Below, piece after piece: positions 14,769 to 22,991 of a stretch of DNA of 37,088 nucleotides. Position 1 is the first letter of the stretch, and each line of letters begins with the position of its first letter. The notes beneath the pieces are model-generated. The model did no database searches and was not told the DNA's origin. It saw only the letters and a list, made by a program, of their open reading frames with translations. The stretch is taken from assembly GCF_946479415.1 (NCBI RefSeq), contig NZ_CAMLFY010000039.1, positions 1-37,088 on the forward strand, in the 5' to 3' direction. This DNA comes from an uncultured Shinella sp. (GTDB taxonomy: Bacteria > Pseudomonadota > Alphaproteobacteria > Rhizobiales > Rhizobiaceae). The position numbers were made by a program, and so were the translations under genes.

Positions 14769-15911
14769 CTAACCGGCCTTGGCAAGCCGGCGCAGCCGGA
14801 AGGGCAGGCCGTAATAGAGCCTCTTGAGGCCGGGGCGCAGCCGTGCGGTCCAGAGGCCGGCATAGGCCCGGCCGGCAAGGCTGGCGGGCAGGGCATAGGT
14901 CTGAAGGCCGAGCGTGCGGTTGCTCCAGTTCTCCTTGTAATCGGCCGGATTGCCGAGCAGGTCGTAGGTTTTCACGCTGTTTTCGATCAGCCAGCAGACG
15001 GTTATGTCCATCTGCACCTTGCCGGGCGAGGCCTCGCGCAGCGCCCAGTCGAAGGCGCCGAGATAGGCGTGGTAATGGCCATGGTGCAGGAAGCCGATTT
15101 CGCCGGCGATCAGTCGGTCACCGGCCTTCAGCACGGAAAGACAGACGCCGGACAGCGCTGCGCGGTCGCCGGAAAGCGAGGCGAGGAAACGGTCGAAGCC
15201 TTCGAAGGCAAGCCCGGTGCCGCGCCGGCCGGTCTCGCGCAGCCATTGGCGCTTGTGCGCCACGCAGGCCGCGACGCCCTCGGCAAAACCGGCATCGCCG
15301 GGAAACAGCATGGCGAAGGAAAGGTCGCCTTCGCGGGCAAGCGCATTGCGCCGCCGGTTGCGGTTGCGGCGCTGCGTCTTGCTGAGCGCGGCGGCATAGG
15401 CCTCCGCGGTCGCGAAGGCCGAGAGATCCAGCATGGCCGCGCTGTTTTCAAGCGATGGCAGCGGCGGCGTTTCGCGAAGAAGTGCGGCGAGCGCGGACCC
15501 ATCGGGAACGCCGTCGAGTACCATCAGGTCGTGGCCTGCGAGCCCGGCGAGCAGCCGGCGCGTCGCCGTTGCGCCATAGTCCGGATCGGCCAGCAGATTG
15601 GCATATTGGCTGTGTGGATGGCCGAGCGGTTCCAGCCGCCTCAGCGCGCCACCCGACAGCATCAGCGGCCAGACGGCGACGAGCCGCCCGTCCTGCCAGA
15701 GCGTATGCACCTGCGGCCGGCACTTCGGGCCGCCGAAGACCGCGATCCATTTCAGGCACCAGTCGGCGCCCTGGAAGTAGGTGAGGGGGTCGCCGGCGCG
15801 GGCCTCGAGCGCGCGCCACGCCGCTGCCGCACCGGCCATGGCGGTGCTGTCGCGGAGCACGCGGTGCTCCACGCCGGCCTCGCGGGGCTCGGGGCGCGTC
15901 AGAAGGGTCAT
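14769..15911 (-). CDS. FemAB/CelD-like acyltransferase (GNAT, Acetyltransf_6)
   Basis: Encodes 380 residues. The order of motifs fits the BioF2/CelD-like double-GNAT group: TYFQGADWCLKWIAVFGG and LVAVWPLMLSGGALRRLEPLGHPHSQYANLL in the first half, then TQRRNRNRRRNALAREGDLSFAML, HKRQWLRETGR, GDRLIAGEIGFLHHGHYHAYLGAFD and VKTYDLLGNPADYKENWSNRTLG in the second. Related proteins act in exopolysaccharide or cell-envelope modification, but the substrate here is unknown. No good Shine-Dalgarno precedes the ATG at 15911. A 17-nt near-duplication of the start region lies just upstream. It is on the same strand as selO, 84 nt before it. Confidence 0.85.
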   Translation of the reverse strand: MTLLTRPEPREAGVEHRVLRDSTAMAGAAAAWRALEARAGDPLTYFQGADWCLKWIAVFGGPKCRPQVHTLWQDGRLVAVWPLMLSGGALRRLEPLGHPHSQYANLLADPDYGATATRRLLAGLAGHDLMVLDGVPDGSALAALLRETPPLPSLENSAAMLDLSAFATAEAYAAALSKTQRRNRNRRRNALAREGDLSFAMLFPGDAGFAEGVAACVAHKRQWLRETGRRGTGLAFEGFDRFLASLSGDRAALSGVCLSVLKAGDRLIAGEIGFLHHGHYHAYLGAFDWALREASPGKVQMDITVCWLIENSVKTYDLLGNPADYKENWSNRTLGLQTYALPASLAGRAYAGLWTARLRPGLKRLYYGLPFRLRRLAKAG

Positions 15912-16174
15912 CGCGTCAGAAAGGTCATGGCGCTTCCATTCGGTTCTGCGTGCGACGCTACCAGCGGCGCCTCAACAAAACCTTTCCCGCGCGGTCTTCC
16001 CGTTTTTGTCCGCGCCGCACAGCCTTTTCGGGCACAAAAAGACGGAATTTCATCAACATCTCAATAAGCAGTCTGAATAAGCGGGTGGTTTCGTCCGTTT
16101 CTCTCTTCAGCAAACAGGCGTGCATCCGGTCGGCAGGGCCGGCACGCCGTGTCGTTTTCCGGAGGGAGGATAAC

Positions 16175-18223
16175 GTGCAGCGCAATGTCCATGGCATGAT
16201 CGGGCGGATGTTCGGGGCGCTTGCCGCCTGTCTTCTTCTTCTCGCAGCGCCGGCTTTCGCCGCCGAGCGTTACGCGCTCCTCATCGGCAATGCCGAATAT
16301 GAGGATGCCGAGCCGCTGGACAATCCGCTGAACGATATCGATCTCGTCGGCGAGGCGCTGGAGCGGGCGAATTTCGACGTGACCCGCGTCACCGATGCCG
16401 ACAATCTCGCCATGCTCTCGGCGCTCAACAACTTCACGCGCCGCGCCGAAAAGGCCGAGGACCCGGTGCTCTTCGTCTATTTCTCCGGCTATGCCGTGCA
16501 GCTCGACGGCGACAATTTCCTGCTGCCGACCGATGCCTCCGGCCGCACCCTGACGGGGCTTCGGAACCGCTCGCTGCCCGTCTCGCAGGTCAGCGATGCG
16601 CTGCGCGAGATCGGCAAGGGCCTGAAGGTCGTGCTGTTCGACGCCGCCCATGAAAACCCGTTCCTGACGCTGCGCGACATCCCCGAGGGCCTCGCCGAGC
16701 CGAAGGGCGACACCGGCATCCATTATGCCTATGCGTCTGCCCCCGGCACGAGCTACGATTACGAGGGCACGCCGATCAGCCCCTTCGCCTCGGCCTTCGT
16801 CGATGCCGTCAGCATTCCCGGCATTGCGCTGGAAGACGCTTTCCGAAAGGTCGGCGAGATCGTCAAGGAGCGCAGCAAGGGCAAGCAGGAAATCTGGCAG
16901 AGCGATGCCGATTACGGCAAGTTCGCGCTGAGCCCCAAGGACGACAAGGTCGACGAGGCCGAGATCGCCTTCTACGAATTCGCCTCGCTCTCCGACAACC
17001 GCGAGGCCTATGACCGCTATCTCAGCCGCTACCCGGAAGGTATTTTCTCGTATATCGCCCAGCGCAAGATCGATCTGCTCGGCAAGCGTTTCGAGCGCAC
17101 GCATGAGGATACCGGCAATCTGCCCTACCTGACCTTCTCCAACGACCGGCACGATCCCTGCGGCCGCTTCTCCTTCAACGACAGCGACCGCCGGCTTGGC
17201 GATCTCTACAAGGACGGCCAGCTCGTTCTCGTCGATTTCCGCTTCTGGGCGCCGCCGGAAAGCTGCGACTACATCTCCTATTTCACGACCACCTATTCGC
17301 ATGAGCGGCTGCGCAACATCATCACCTCGGCGAGCATTCCCGAGCGCCGCATCTATGTCGCGACGCAGGATGACCTGAGCCCCAGCGAAGAGCGGTCGAT
17401 CTACGATTATTTCGATGAGGATCGCCACGGTTACGCGCAGTCGCTGATGTTCCGCGCGATCAACGACGAACGCCGCCACGGCTTCGGCGTCGCGGTGAAG
17501 ACGCCCGACGACAATGCCCGCGAATATGTCGACGAGATCGATTGCGGCGACGGCTGCCTGCGCTTCCGCGGCCTCGTGCGCTTCCGCGACAACAGCGTGC
17601 GCTCGCTGGAGGATTACGAGCTGGAATTCGTCGACGTGCGCCGCCTCGGCTACTTCGACCGCTACCGCGATCTGCTGCGCGATTTCCCGGTGGACGAGCA
17701 TGCGTCCAGCGATCATTCCGACAGCCAGTCGAGCCACGAGAGCAAGTCCGACGCCTATGCCGACAACGGCAACAGCACGAGCCATGACGACGGTTACGGT
17801 TCGGATGCCGATCCCTACCGCGCGTCGCGCTCGGTCGGCGGCTGGGACATCGTCGCTGATTTCGGCAGCGACCGCCGTTTCCTGAACTGCCGCGCCACCC
17901 GTCGCGGCGATGGCGACCGCACGGCCGCCTTCCGCTGGTACGACGACGGCCACGTGACCTTCGGCTTCCAGGATGCGGCCTATGACTATGCCGACAGCTA
18001 TGCGAGCGACGCGAAATACTGGATCGACGACGGCAAGGGCTACGATGTCAGCGGCAAGGCCTATGGCCGCCAGGAGATCGCCTACGATCTCGGCCGCGAC
18101 CGCTCCGTCATCGAGGCCCTGAAGCGCGGCAGCCGCCTGCGCATCGGCGATATCAGCACCAGCCTCAAGGGCTCGACCGCCATGCTGAACGACTTGCAGG
18201 CCTGTGTGGGGGCCTTTCACTGA
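16175..18223 (+). CDS. secreted caspase-fold protein lacking the catalytic dyad
   Basis: Encodes 682 residues from a GTG at 16175, with GGAGGGAGGA ending 4 nt upstream. A signal peptide (residues 1-30, ending APAFAAE) sends it to the periplasm. Residues 31-260 are a peptidase C14 (caspase/metacaspase) domain: RYALLIGNAEYEDAEPL, NPLNDIDLVGEAL, then FVYFSGYAVQLDGDNFLLP and KVVLFDAAHENPF, then YAYASAPG and SPFASAFV. In active members the two motifs read SGHG and DACR. Here His is Tyr106 and Cys is Ala158, so it should have no protease activity. Residues 300-682 are an unrecognised region with few Cys, a Ser/Asp/His-rich linker at about 508-550, and a Tyr/Asp-rich C-terminal domain. Probably a scaffold or binding protein. 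Confidence 0.88.
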   Translation: MQRNVHGMIGRMFGALAACLLLLAAPAFAAERYALLIGNAEYEDAEPLDNPLNDIDLVGEALERANFDVTRVTDADNLAMLSALNNFTRRAEKAEDPVLFVYFSGYAVQLDGDNFLLPTDASGRTLTGLRNRSLPVSQVSDALREIGKGLKVVLFDAAHENPFLTLRDIPEGLAEPKGDTGIHYAYASAPGTSYDYEGTPISPFASAFVDAVSIPGIALEDAFRKVGEIVKERSKGKQEIWQSDADYGKFALSPKDDKVDEAEIAFYEFASLSDNREAYDRYLSRYPEGIFSYIAQRKIDLLGKRFERTHEDTGNLPYLTFSNDRHDPCGRFSFNDSDRRLGDLYKDGQLVLVDFRFWAPPESCDYISYFTTTYSHERLRNIITSASIPERRIYVATQDDLSPSEERSIYDYFDEDRHGYAQSLMFRAINDERRHGFGVAVKTPDDNAREYVDEIDCGDGCLRFRGLVRFRDNSVRSLEDYELEFVDVRRLGYFDRYRDLLRDFPVDEHASSDHSDSQSSHESKSDAYADNGNSTSHDDGYGSDADPYRASRSVGGWDIVADFGSDRRFLNCRATRRGDGDRTAAFRWYDDGHVTFGFQDAAYDYADSYASDAKYWIDDGKGYDVSGKAYGRQEIAYDLGRDRSVIEALKRGSRLRIGDISTSLKGSTAMLNDLQACVGAFH

Positions 18224-18259
18224 TCCCGGTTAGGACGACCCTCTGACCGGAAACTTGAT

Positions 18260-18292
18260 GGCCGGCGCCGTGATGGTGCCGGCCTTTCTTTT
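18260..18292 (+). terminator. Rho-independent terminator of the caspase-like gene
   Basis: GGCCGGCGCC pairs with GGTGCCGGCC (10 pairs, one G-U) around a short loop, followed by TTTCTTTT. It lies 37 nt after the stop and between convergent genes. Confidence 0.85.
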
Positions 18293-18299
18293 GTGCGGC

Positions 18300-20393
18300 T
18301 TACATCTTGCCCGCCACCTTGATGGCGAAGGCGTATTCGAAGGCGATTTCTTCCAGGCGCTGGAAGCGGCCCGAGGCGCCGCCGTGGCCGGCGCCCATAT
18401 TGGTCTTGAGGAGGATCGGTTCGCTGCTGGTCGTTTTTTCGCGCAGCTTGGCCACCCACTTGGTCGGTTCCCAGTAGGTGACGCGCGGGTCCGTGAGCCC
18501 CGAGAGGGCGAGGATGGCCGGGTAGGGCTTCGCCCCGACATTGTCGTAGGGCGAGTAGCTCGCCATCAGCTGGTAGAAATCCTTGCTGTCGATGGGATTG
18601 CCCCATTCCGGCCATTCCGGCGGGGTGAGCGGCAGCGTGTCGTCGAGCATGGTGTTCAGCACATCCACGAAGGGCACGGCGGCGATGATGCCGCCGAACT
18701 TTTCCGGCGCCATATTGGCGATCGCCCCCATCAGCATGCCGCCCGCCGAGCCGCCTTCCGCCACGAGGTTCGCGTAGGACGTGAACTTCTCTTGATTCAG
18801 ATAATCGGCTGCGGCGATGAAGTCCTTGAAGGTGTTGGTCTTCTTGTCCATCTTGCCATTTTCGTACCAGGCGAAGCCCTTGTCCTTGCCGCCGCGGATA
18901 TGGGCGATGGCATAGACGAAGCCGCGGTCGACCAGCGACAGGCAATTGGTGTTGAAGGACGCCGGAATGGTGATGCCATAGGCGCCGTAGCCGTAGAGCA
19001 GGCAGGGCGCAGAGCCGTCGAGGGCGACGTCCTTGCGATAAAGCAGCGTGACGGGAACGGTCTCGCCGTCGAAGGCCGGCGCGAAGACGCGGCGGGTGAC
19101 GTAGTCGTCGGGGTTATGGCCCGACGGCACTTCCTGCGTCTTCAGGAGCGTGCGCTCGCGCGTCGCCATGTTGTAGTCGAAGAGCTGCGAAGGCGTCGTC
19201 ATCGAGGAATAGGAGAAGCGGATGACGTCGGTGTCGTATTCCGCAGCCCCCGACAGGCCGAGCGAATAGGCCTCCTCGGCAAAGGCGATGGCGTGTTCCT
19301 CGCCGCTCTTGCGGTCGCGCACGATGATGCGCGGCAGGCCCTCGTGACGCTCCAGCCAGACGAGATGGCGGGCAAAGGCCATGTGGTTGAGGATGAGCGT
19401 GCCGGCGCGGTGCGGCACGACATCCACCCAGTTTTCGCGGCCCGTCGCCGTCACCGGCGTCTGCATGATCTTGAAGTCCTTGGCGCCATCGGCATTGGTC
19501 AGGATGTAGAAGACGTCGCCGCCTTCCGTCATCGAATATTCAAGGCCCGTCTGGCGCGGCGCGACGAGAACCGGGGTGGCCGTCAGGTCCTTGGTCGAGA
19601 GCAGGCGATATTCGCTCGTCTCGTGGTCATGGATGTCGATATAGATGAAATCGTCGATCAGCGAGCCGCCGACCGACATGAAGAAGCCCGCATCCTTTTC
19701 CTCGTAGACCAGCCGGTCGTTCTCCTGCCGCTCGCCGAGGATGTGGTGGAAGATCTTCGACGGGCGGTGGTTCTCGTCGAGCGCTGTGTAGAAGAAGCTT
19801 TTCGCATCCGGCGCCCAGACGCCGTCGCCGCCGGTGTTGACGAGCGTGTCGCGGTGGTCTTCGCCGGTCGCGAGATCGCGCACCTTCAGCGTGAAATATT
19901 CCGAACCCTTGTCGTCATAGCCCCAGATGCCGATGGAATGATCGGTGGAATGGTCGATGCCGGCGAGGCGGAAATAGTCCTTGCCATCCGCTTCCTTGTC
20001 GCCGTCGAGCAGGATGACGCGCTCGCCGCCGTCGCGCGGCTCGCGGAAGTAGCGCGGCTGCTCGCCGCCGGTGACATAGGCGGTGCCGTAGGCGTAAGCG
20101 CCGTCCTTCACCGGAACCGAGCTGTCGTCTTCCTTGATGCGGCCGCGCATCTCGGCAAACAGCGCCTTCTGCAATGCTTCCGTATCGGCCATCGCCGCAT
20201 TCATATAGGCGTTTTCGGCCTCCAGATGCGTGCGGATTTCCGGCTGGAGGATCGAGGGATCCTTGAACATCGCCTGCCAGTTCTCGTCGCGGAACCAGGC
20301 ATAGTCGTCGGTGCGGGTGATGCCGTGACGGGTATCCGTCACGGGCTTCTTGGCGGCGACGGGGGCGGTGGGCAGGTTCTTGAAGACGGGCAA
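18300..20393 (-). CDS. ptrB: oligopeptidase B (S9 family prolyl-oligopeptidase-like)
   Basis: Encodes 697 residues. The start is a TTG at 20393 with CGGAG 7 nt upstream. The N-terminal seven-bladed propeller (about residues 75-410) is followed by an alpha/beta-hydrolase domain. The catalytic triad is visible: Ser549 in EGGSAGGML, Asp635 in SGLTDPRVTYWEP and His670 in GAGHGG. Oligopeptidase B cuts small peptides after Arg or Lys. There is no signal peptide, so it is cytosolic. It converges on the caspase-like gene across a terminator. Confidence 0.95.
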   Translation of the reverse strand: MPVFKNLPTAPVAAKKPVTDTRHGITRTDDYAWFRDENWQAMFKDPSILQPEIRTHLEAENAYMNAAMADTEALQKALFAEMRGRIKEDDSSVPVKDGAYAYGTAYVTGGEQPRYFREPRDGGERVILLDGDKEADGKDYFRLAGIDHSTDHSIGIWGYDDKGSEYFTLKVRDLATGEDHRDTLVNTGGDGVWAPDAKSFFYTALDENHRPSKIFHHILGERQENDRLVYEEKDAGFFMSVGGSLIDDFIYIDIHDHETSEYRLLSTKDLTATPVLVAPRQTGLEYSMTEGGDVFYILTNADGAKDFKIMQTPVTATGRENWVDVVPHRAGTLILNHMAFARHLVWLERHEGLPRIIVRDRKSGEEHAIAFAEEAYSLGLSGAAEYDTDVIRFSYSSMTTPSQLFDYNMATRERTLLKTQEVPSGHNPDDYVTRRVFAPAFDGETVPVTLLYRKDVALDGSAPCLLYGYGAYGITIPASFNTNCLSLVDRGFVYAIAHIRGGKDKGFAWYENGKMDKKTNTFKDFIAAADYLNQEKFTSYANLVAEGGSAGGMLMGAIANMAPEKFGGIIAAVPFVDVLNTMLDDTLPLTPPEWPEWGNPIDSKDFYQLMASYSPYDNVGAKPYPAILALSGLTDPRVTYWEPTKWVAKLREKTTSSEPILLKTNMGAGHGGASGRFQRLEEIAFEYAFAIKVAGKM

Positions 20394-20453
20394 GATGTCA
20401 CTCCGGGAAATCGACAGGCGGGATAGCAGAGATAGAGAGCCCGCTCGCCCGCA

Positions 20454-20909
20454 TCAAGCCGTAAGGTTGTCTCCTTTGACGGCGCAGCGAAGGAAGACCC
20501 GGTCATGCAGGATCATGCCTGCGAGCATGAAGACGACGAAGAGCAGCGGTTCGATGCGGCCGAGTGACAGGCCGGCAATGCCCGGACCGGGGCAGAAGCC
20601 GCCGATGCCCCAGCCGATGCCGAAGAGCGCGGAACCGAGCACCAACCGCCGGTCGATCACACGGTTCTCCGGCAGATGGAACCGGTCGTCGAAGGCCGGG
20701 CGCTTGAGGCGGGCGATCAGCCGCAGGCCAAGAAACATCACGCCGACAGCGCCGCCGAGCACGAAGGCGAGGCTCGGATCCCACGCGCCGGTCACATCGA
20801 GAAAGCCTTGCACGCGGGCAGGATCGAGCATGCCGGAGAGGGCAAGGCCGAGGCCGAAGAGGGCGCCGGCGACCAGCGCGGCGAGCATTTGCGGGGCGGA
20901 ACGGGTCAC
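20454..20909 (-). CDS. YeeE/YedE-family sulfur transporter half (C-terminal partner)
   Basis: Encodes 151 residues from a GTG at 20909 that overlaps the preceding stop as GTGA. Four hydrophobic segments and the motif GIGWGIGGFCPGPGIAGLSLG, with its conserved Cys, identify it as the second half of a two-gene YeeE/YedE (DUF395, PMT-type) membrane protein. Family members carry thiosulfate or other sulfane sulfur through the inner membrane using conserved Cys residues. It forms an operon with the first half and a BigR-like repressor, which supports a role in sulfide, sulfane sulfur or thiosulfate handling. Confidence 0.9.
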   Translation of the reverse strand: MTRSAPQMLAALVAGALFGLGLALSGMLDPARVQGFLDVTGAWDPSLAFVLGGAVGVMFLGLRLIARLKRPAFDDRFHLPENRVIDRRLVLGSALFGIGWGIGGFCPGPGIAGLSLGRIEPLLFVVFMLAGMILHDRVFLRCAVKGDNLTA

Positions 20910-21313
20910 AGGCCGAAACCCCTCAAAACGGCGACGGCGAGAATGCCGGCGATGAGGAAACTGGCGACGGCGGCGAAGGCGCGGGGCGACAGCCTGGCGA
21001 GGCCGACGACGCCATGGCCGCTGGTGCAGCCCGAGCCCATGCGCGTGCCGAAGCCGACGAGCAGGCCGGCAACGGCGACGAGCGGCAGCGGCGTGGTGAC
21101 GGTCATTGCCGGCCAGCCACCGGCGAACAGGCGATAGAGCAGGGGGCCGGCGAGCAGTCCGGCGACGAAGCTCGCATTGATCGCGATGCTTGCGCCCTGC
21201 GCCAGGCGGCCGACAATGCCGCTGATGCCGGCGACGCGGCCGTTGAGGGCGAGCAGCAGAAAGGCGGAGAGGCCGATCAGCATGCCGCCAAGGAGCGAGG
21301 GAAGATAGGTCAT
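20906..21313 (-). CDS. YeeE/YedE-family sulfur transporter half (N-terminal partner)
   Basis: Encodes 135 residues. The ATG at 21313 overlaps the repressor stop as ATGA and has GAGGAGG 10 nt upstream; a possible earlier codon at 21334 lies inside the repressor gene. Four hydrophobic segments and the signature GFGTRMGSGCTSGHGVVGLARLS carry the conserved Cys of the family. Together with the next gene it makes the bipartite channel found in many alphaproteobacteria. Its end overlaps the second half by 4 nt, so stoichiometric synthesis through translational coupling is likely. Confidence 0.9.
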   Translation of the reverse strand: MTYLPSLLGGMLIGLSAFLLLALNGRVAGISGIVGRLAQGASIAINASFVAGLLAGPLLYRLFAGGWPAMTVTTPLPLVAVAGLLVGFGTRMGSGCTSGHGVVGLARLSPRAFAAVASFLIAGILAVAVLRGFGL

Positions 21314-21669
21314 GCCGGGGAAGCCTCCTCGCAAAAGATGCCATGCAGGGCGGCGACAAGCTGGGCGGCCTTCTTCCCGGTCAGGCGGTAAAAGATCTGT
21401 TTGCCGTCACGCCGCGTCTCGACGATGCCGGCCTCGCGCAACACGTTGAGCTGTTGCGACAGGCTGGGCTGGTGCAGGCCGAGCGCCGTCTCCAACGCGC
21501 CGACGGAAAATTCACCTTCGACGAGCGTGCAGACCAGCATGAGCCGGGCGGGATGGGCGAGCGTCTTCAGCAGGCCGGCAACTTCGGTCGCCTGTACGGC
21601 GATCGCTTCCGCGGTTCTGGATTCAGGGATAGGCAAAAGCGGCTCCACACGAACAATATACATTTTCAT
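21310..21669 (-). CDS. ArsR-family repressor, BigR/SqrR-like persulfide sensor
   Basis: Encodes 119 residues if the ATG at 21669 is used. The start is unsure because ATG 21669, ATG 21663 and GTG 21648 are all in frame, lie in or next to the palindrome, and lack a Shine-Dalgarno site, so the mRNA may be leaderless. The winged helix covers residues 25-112 (LLKTLAHPARLMLVCTLVEGEFSVGAL, HQPSLSQQLNVLREAGIVETRRDGKQIFYRL). Cys47 (MLVC) and Cys113 (GIFC) are at the places where BigR and SqrR carry the pair that forms a disulfide or polysulfide and releases DNA. It is translationally overlapped with the two YeeE/YedE genes, which it probably represses. Confidence 0.88.
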   Translation of the reverse strand: MKMYIVRVEPLLPIPESRTAEAIAVQATEVAGLLKTLAHPARLMLVCTLVEGEFSVGALETALGLHQPSLSQQLNVLREAGIVETRRDGKQIFYRLTGKKAAQLVAALHGIFCEEASPA

Positions 21670-21689
21670 ATAATGTATATTGTTCGTGT
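21647..21689. promoter_or_regulatory. long operator palindrome of the BigR-like repressor
   Basis: Two perfect 18-nt arms, ACACGAACAATATACATT (21647-21664) and its exact reverse complement (21672-21689), flank TTCATAT. It is AT-rich in the centre, as reported for BigR sites, and spans the likely -10 region and candidate start codons of the repressor gene. Confidence 0.8.
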
Positions 21690-21698
21690 GCAAGCCCC

Positions 21699-22826
21699 TC
21701 ACCCCGGCAGGGTGCGCTTCGCCTTGCGCTTGGCGGGGCGCAGTTCGTCGGCGATGGTCATGCCGATGATGGAGAGAGGCAGCGCCAGCATGGCGCCGGC
21801 GGCCCCCCACATCCAGGTCCAGAAGATGATGGCGGTGAAGATGATGAAGGCGTTGACCTCCAGCCGCTTGCCCATCACGGCCGGCATGACGAGGTTTTCC
21901 ATGGCGAGGTGCACGAGGAAGAAGGCGAGCGCCGGCATGAGGGCCATCGTGACCGTGTCATGCGTGAGCAGGCCGGCGGTGGCGAGCGCGATCGTCATCA
22001 GCGTCACGCCGAGAAAGGGCACGAAGCTGGAGATGAAGGCAAACAGCCCCCACAGCGCCGGCATGGCCAGCCCGCCGCCCCAGGTGATGAGCATGGTGAC
22101 GACGCCGAGCCCGGCATAGACCAGCGTCGCGGTGGCGAAATAATAGCCGAGCGCGCTGTCGATGGCATTCATGATGCGGATGGTGGTGAGCCGCTGGCTG
22201 CGGCGCGGAAAACCCATGATGATCATCTGGCGCAGCTTCAGCCGGGCCGACAGGAAGAGCACGAGCGCGGCGAAGAAGATCATGCCCTGCAGCAGCGCCG
22301 GCGTCAGGCTTGCCGAAACGATGCTGAGAATGCTGCCGGTGTTTTCCAGCACCTTGTCCATCGACATCTGGCCGGACTGGAAGGTTTCCGGATGGATGCT
22401 GAGCCAGCCGAGGCGGGAAAACAGCGGCGTGATGCGATCATAGGCGCCGCGCACCAGATCCGGCGCATTGGAGGCAAGCTGGGCGATGGGATCGGCCAGC
22501 ACGCCCGCGACGAGGAAAAGCCCCGACCCGAAGGCGCCGGCCAGAAGCAGGGCCGTCGGCAGCGGGGGAATGCCGAATTCGTTGAGCTTCTCTGCGGCCA
22601 CGCCGAAGATGAGCCCGGTGACGACGGCGAGACAGAGCGGAATGAGGATCGGCGCCATCAGATAGACGACGCCCATGGCCATGATGAAGAAGATACCGAT
22701 GACGGCCCAGCTGCTCGCAATGTCGAGGCCACGGCGGCGCGGCGCGCCTTCCACAAGATCTTTCTCGATGTCGATGCTGCTGCGCAGAAGGCGCCTTTCA
22801 GCTGGTTTTGCCGCCATGTCGTGCAT
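21699..22826 (-). CDS. AI-2E family transporter (TqsA/PerM-like)
   Basis: Encodes 375 residues, the normal size for the family. About 45 cytosolic residues are followed by seven or eight membrane segments. Motifs of the AI-2E_transport (UPF0118) family are visible: SWAVIGIFFIMAMGVVYLMAPILIPLCLAVV, AMPALWGLFAFISSFVPFLGVTL and ENLVMPAVMGKRLEVNAFIIF. Members export autoinducer-2 or other small solutes, or act as ion/proton antiporters; which applies here cannot be decided. GGGGAA upstream supports the ATG at 22826. The gene lies upstream of the repressor operon on the same strand with the long palindrome between them, so it is probably a separate transcript. Confidence 0.9.
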   Translation of the reverse strand: MHDMAAKPAERRLLRSSIDIEKDLVEGAPRRRGLDIASSWAVIGIFFIMAMGVVYLMAPILIPLCLAVVTGLIFGVAAEKLNEFGIPPLPTALLLAGAFGSGLFLVAGVLADPIAQLASNAPDLVRGAYDRITPLFSRLGWLSIHPETFQSGQMSMDKVLENTGSILSIVSASLTPALLQGMIFFAALVLFLSARLKLRQMIIMGFPRRSQRLTTIRIMNAIDSALGYYFATATLVYAGLGVVTMLITWGGGLAMPALWGLFAFISSFVPFLGVTLMTIALATAGLLTHDTVTMALMPALAFFLVHLAMENLVMPAVMGKRLEVNAFIIFTAIIFWTWMWGAAGAMLALPLSIIGMTIADELRPAKRKAKRTLPG

Positions 22827-22991
22827 AGTGAGTTCCCCAATTCGCGCTGTGAACGCGCGGCAATCAAGGAAGTTCCATAAGCATTTGCCGTTGAAACCGC
22901 AGGTGGGTTGCAGGGTGTCGTCAAATCGACATATTGCGCGTTAACCCCGAATTAAGACGTCGGAAATGACGGCACGAAGAGGAGTGACACT

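Noticed and set aside
16061..18220. 719-codon open frame on the minus strand opposite the caspase-like gene
   Set aside because: Its composition (Val, Ala, Ile, Glu repeats) is typical of an antisense shadow and there is no recognisable domain.
18255..20426. 723-codon open frame on the plus strand opposite ptrB
   Set aside because: It is antisense to a gene with an intact catalytic triad and has no domain of its own.
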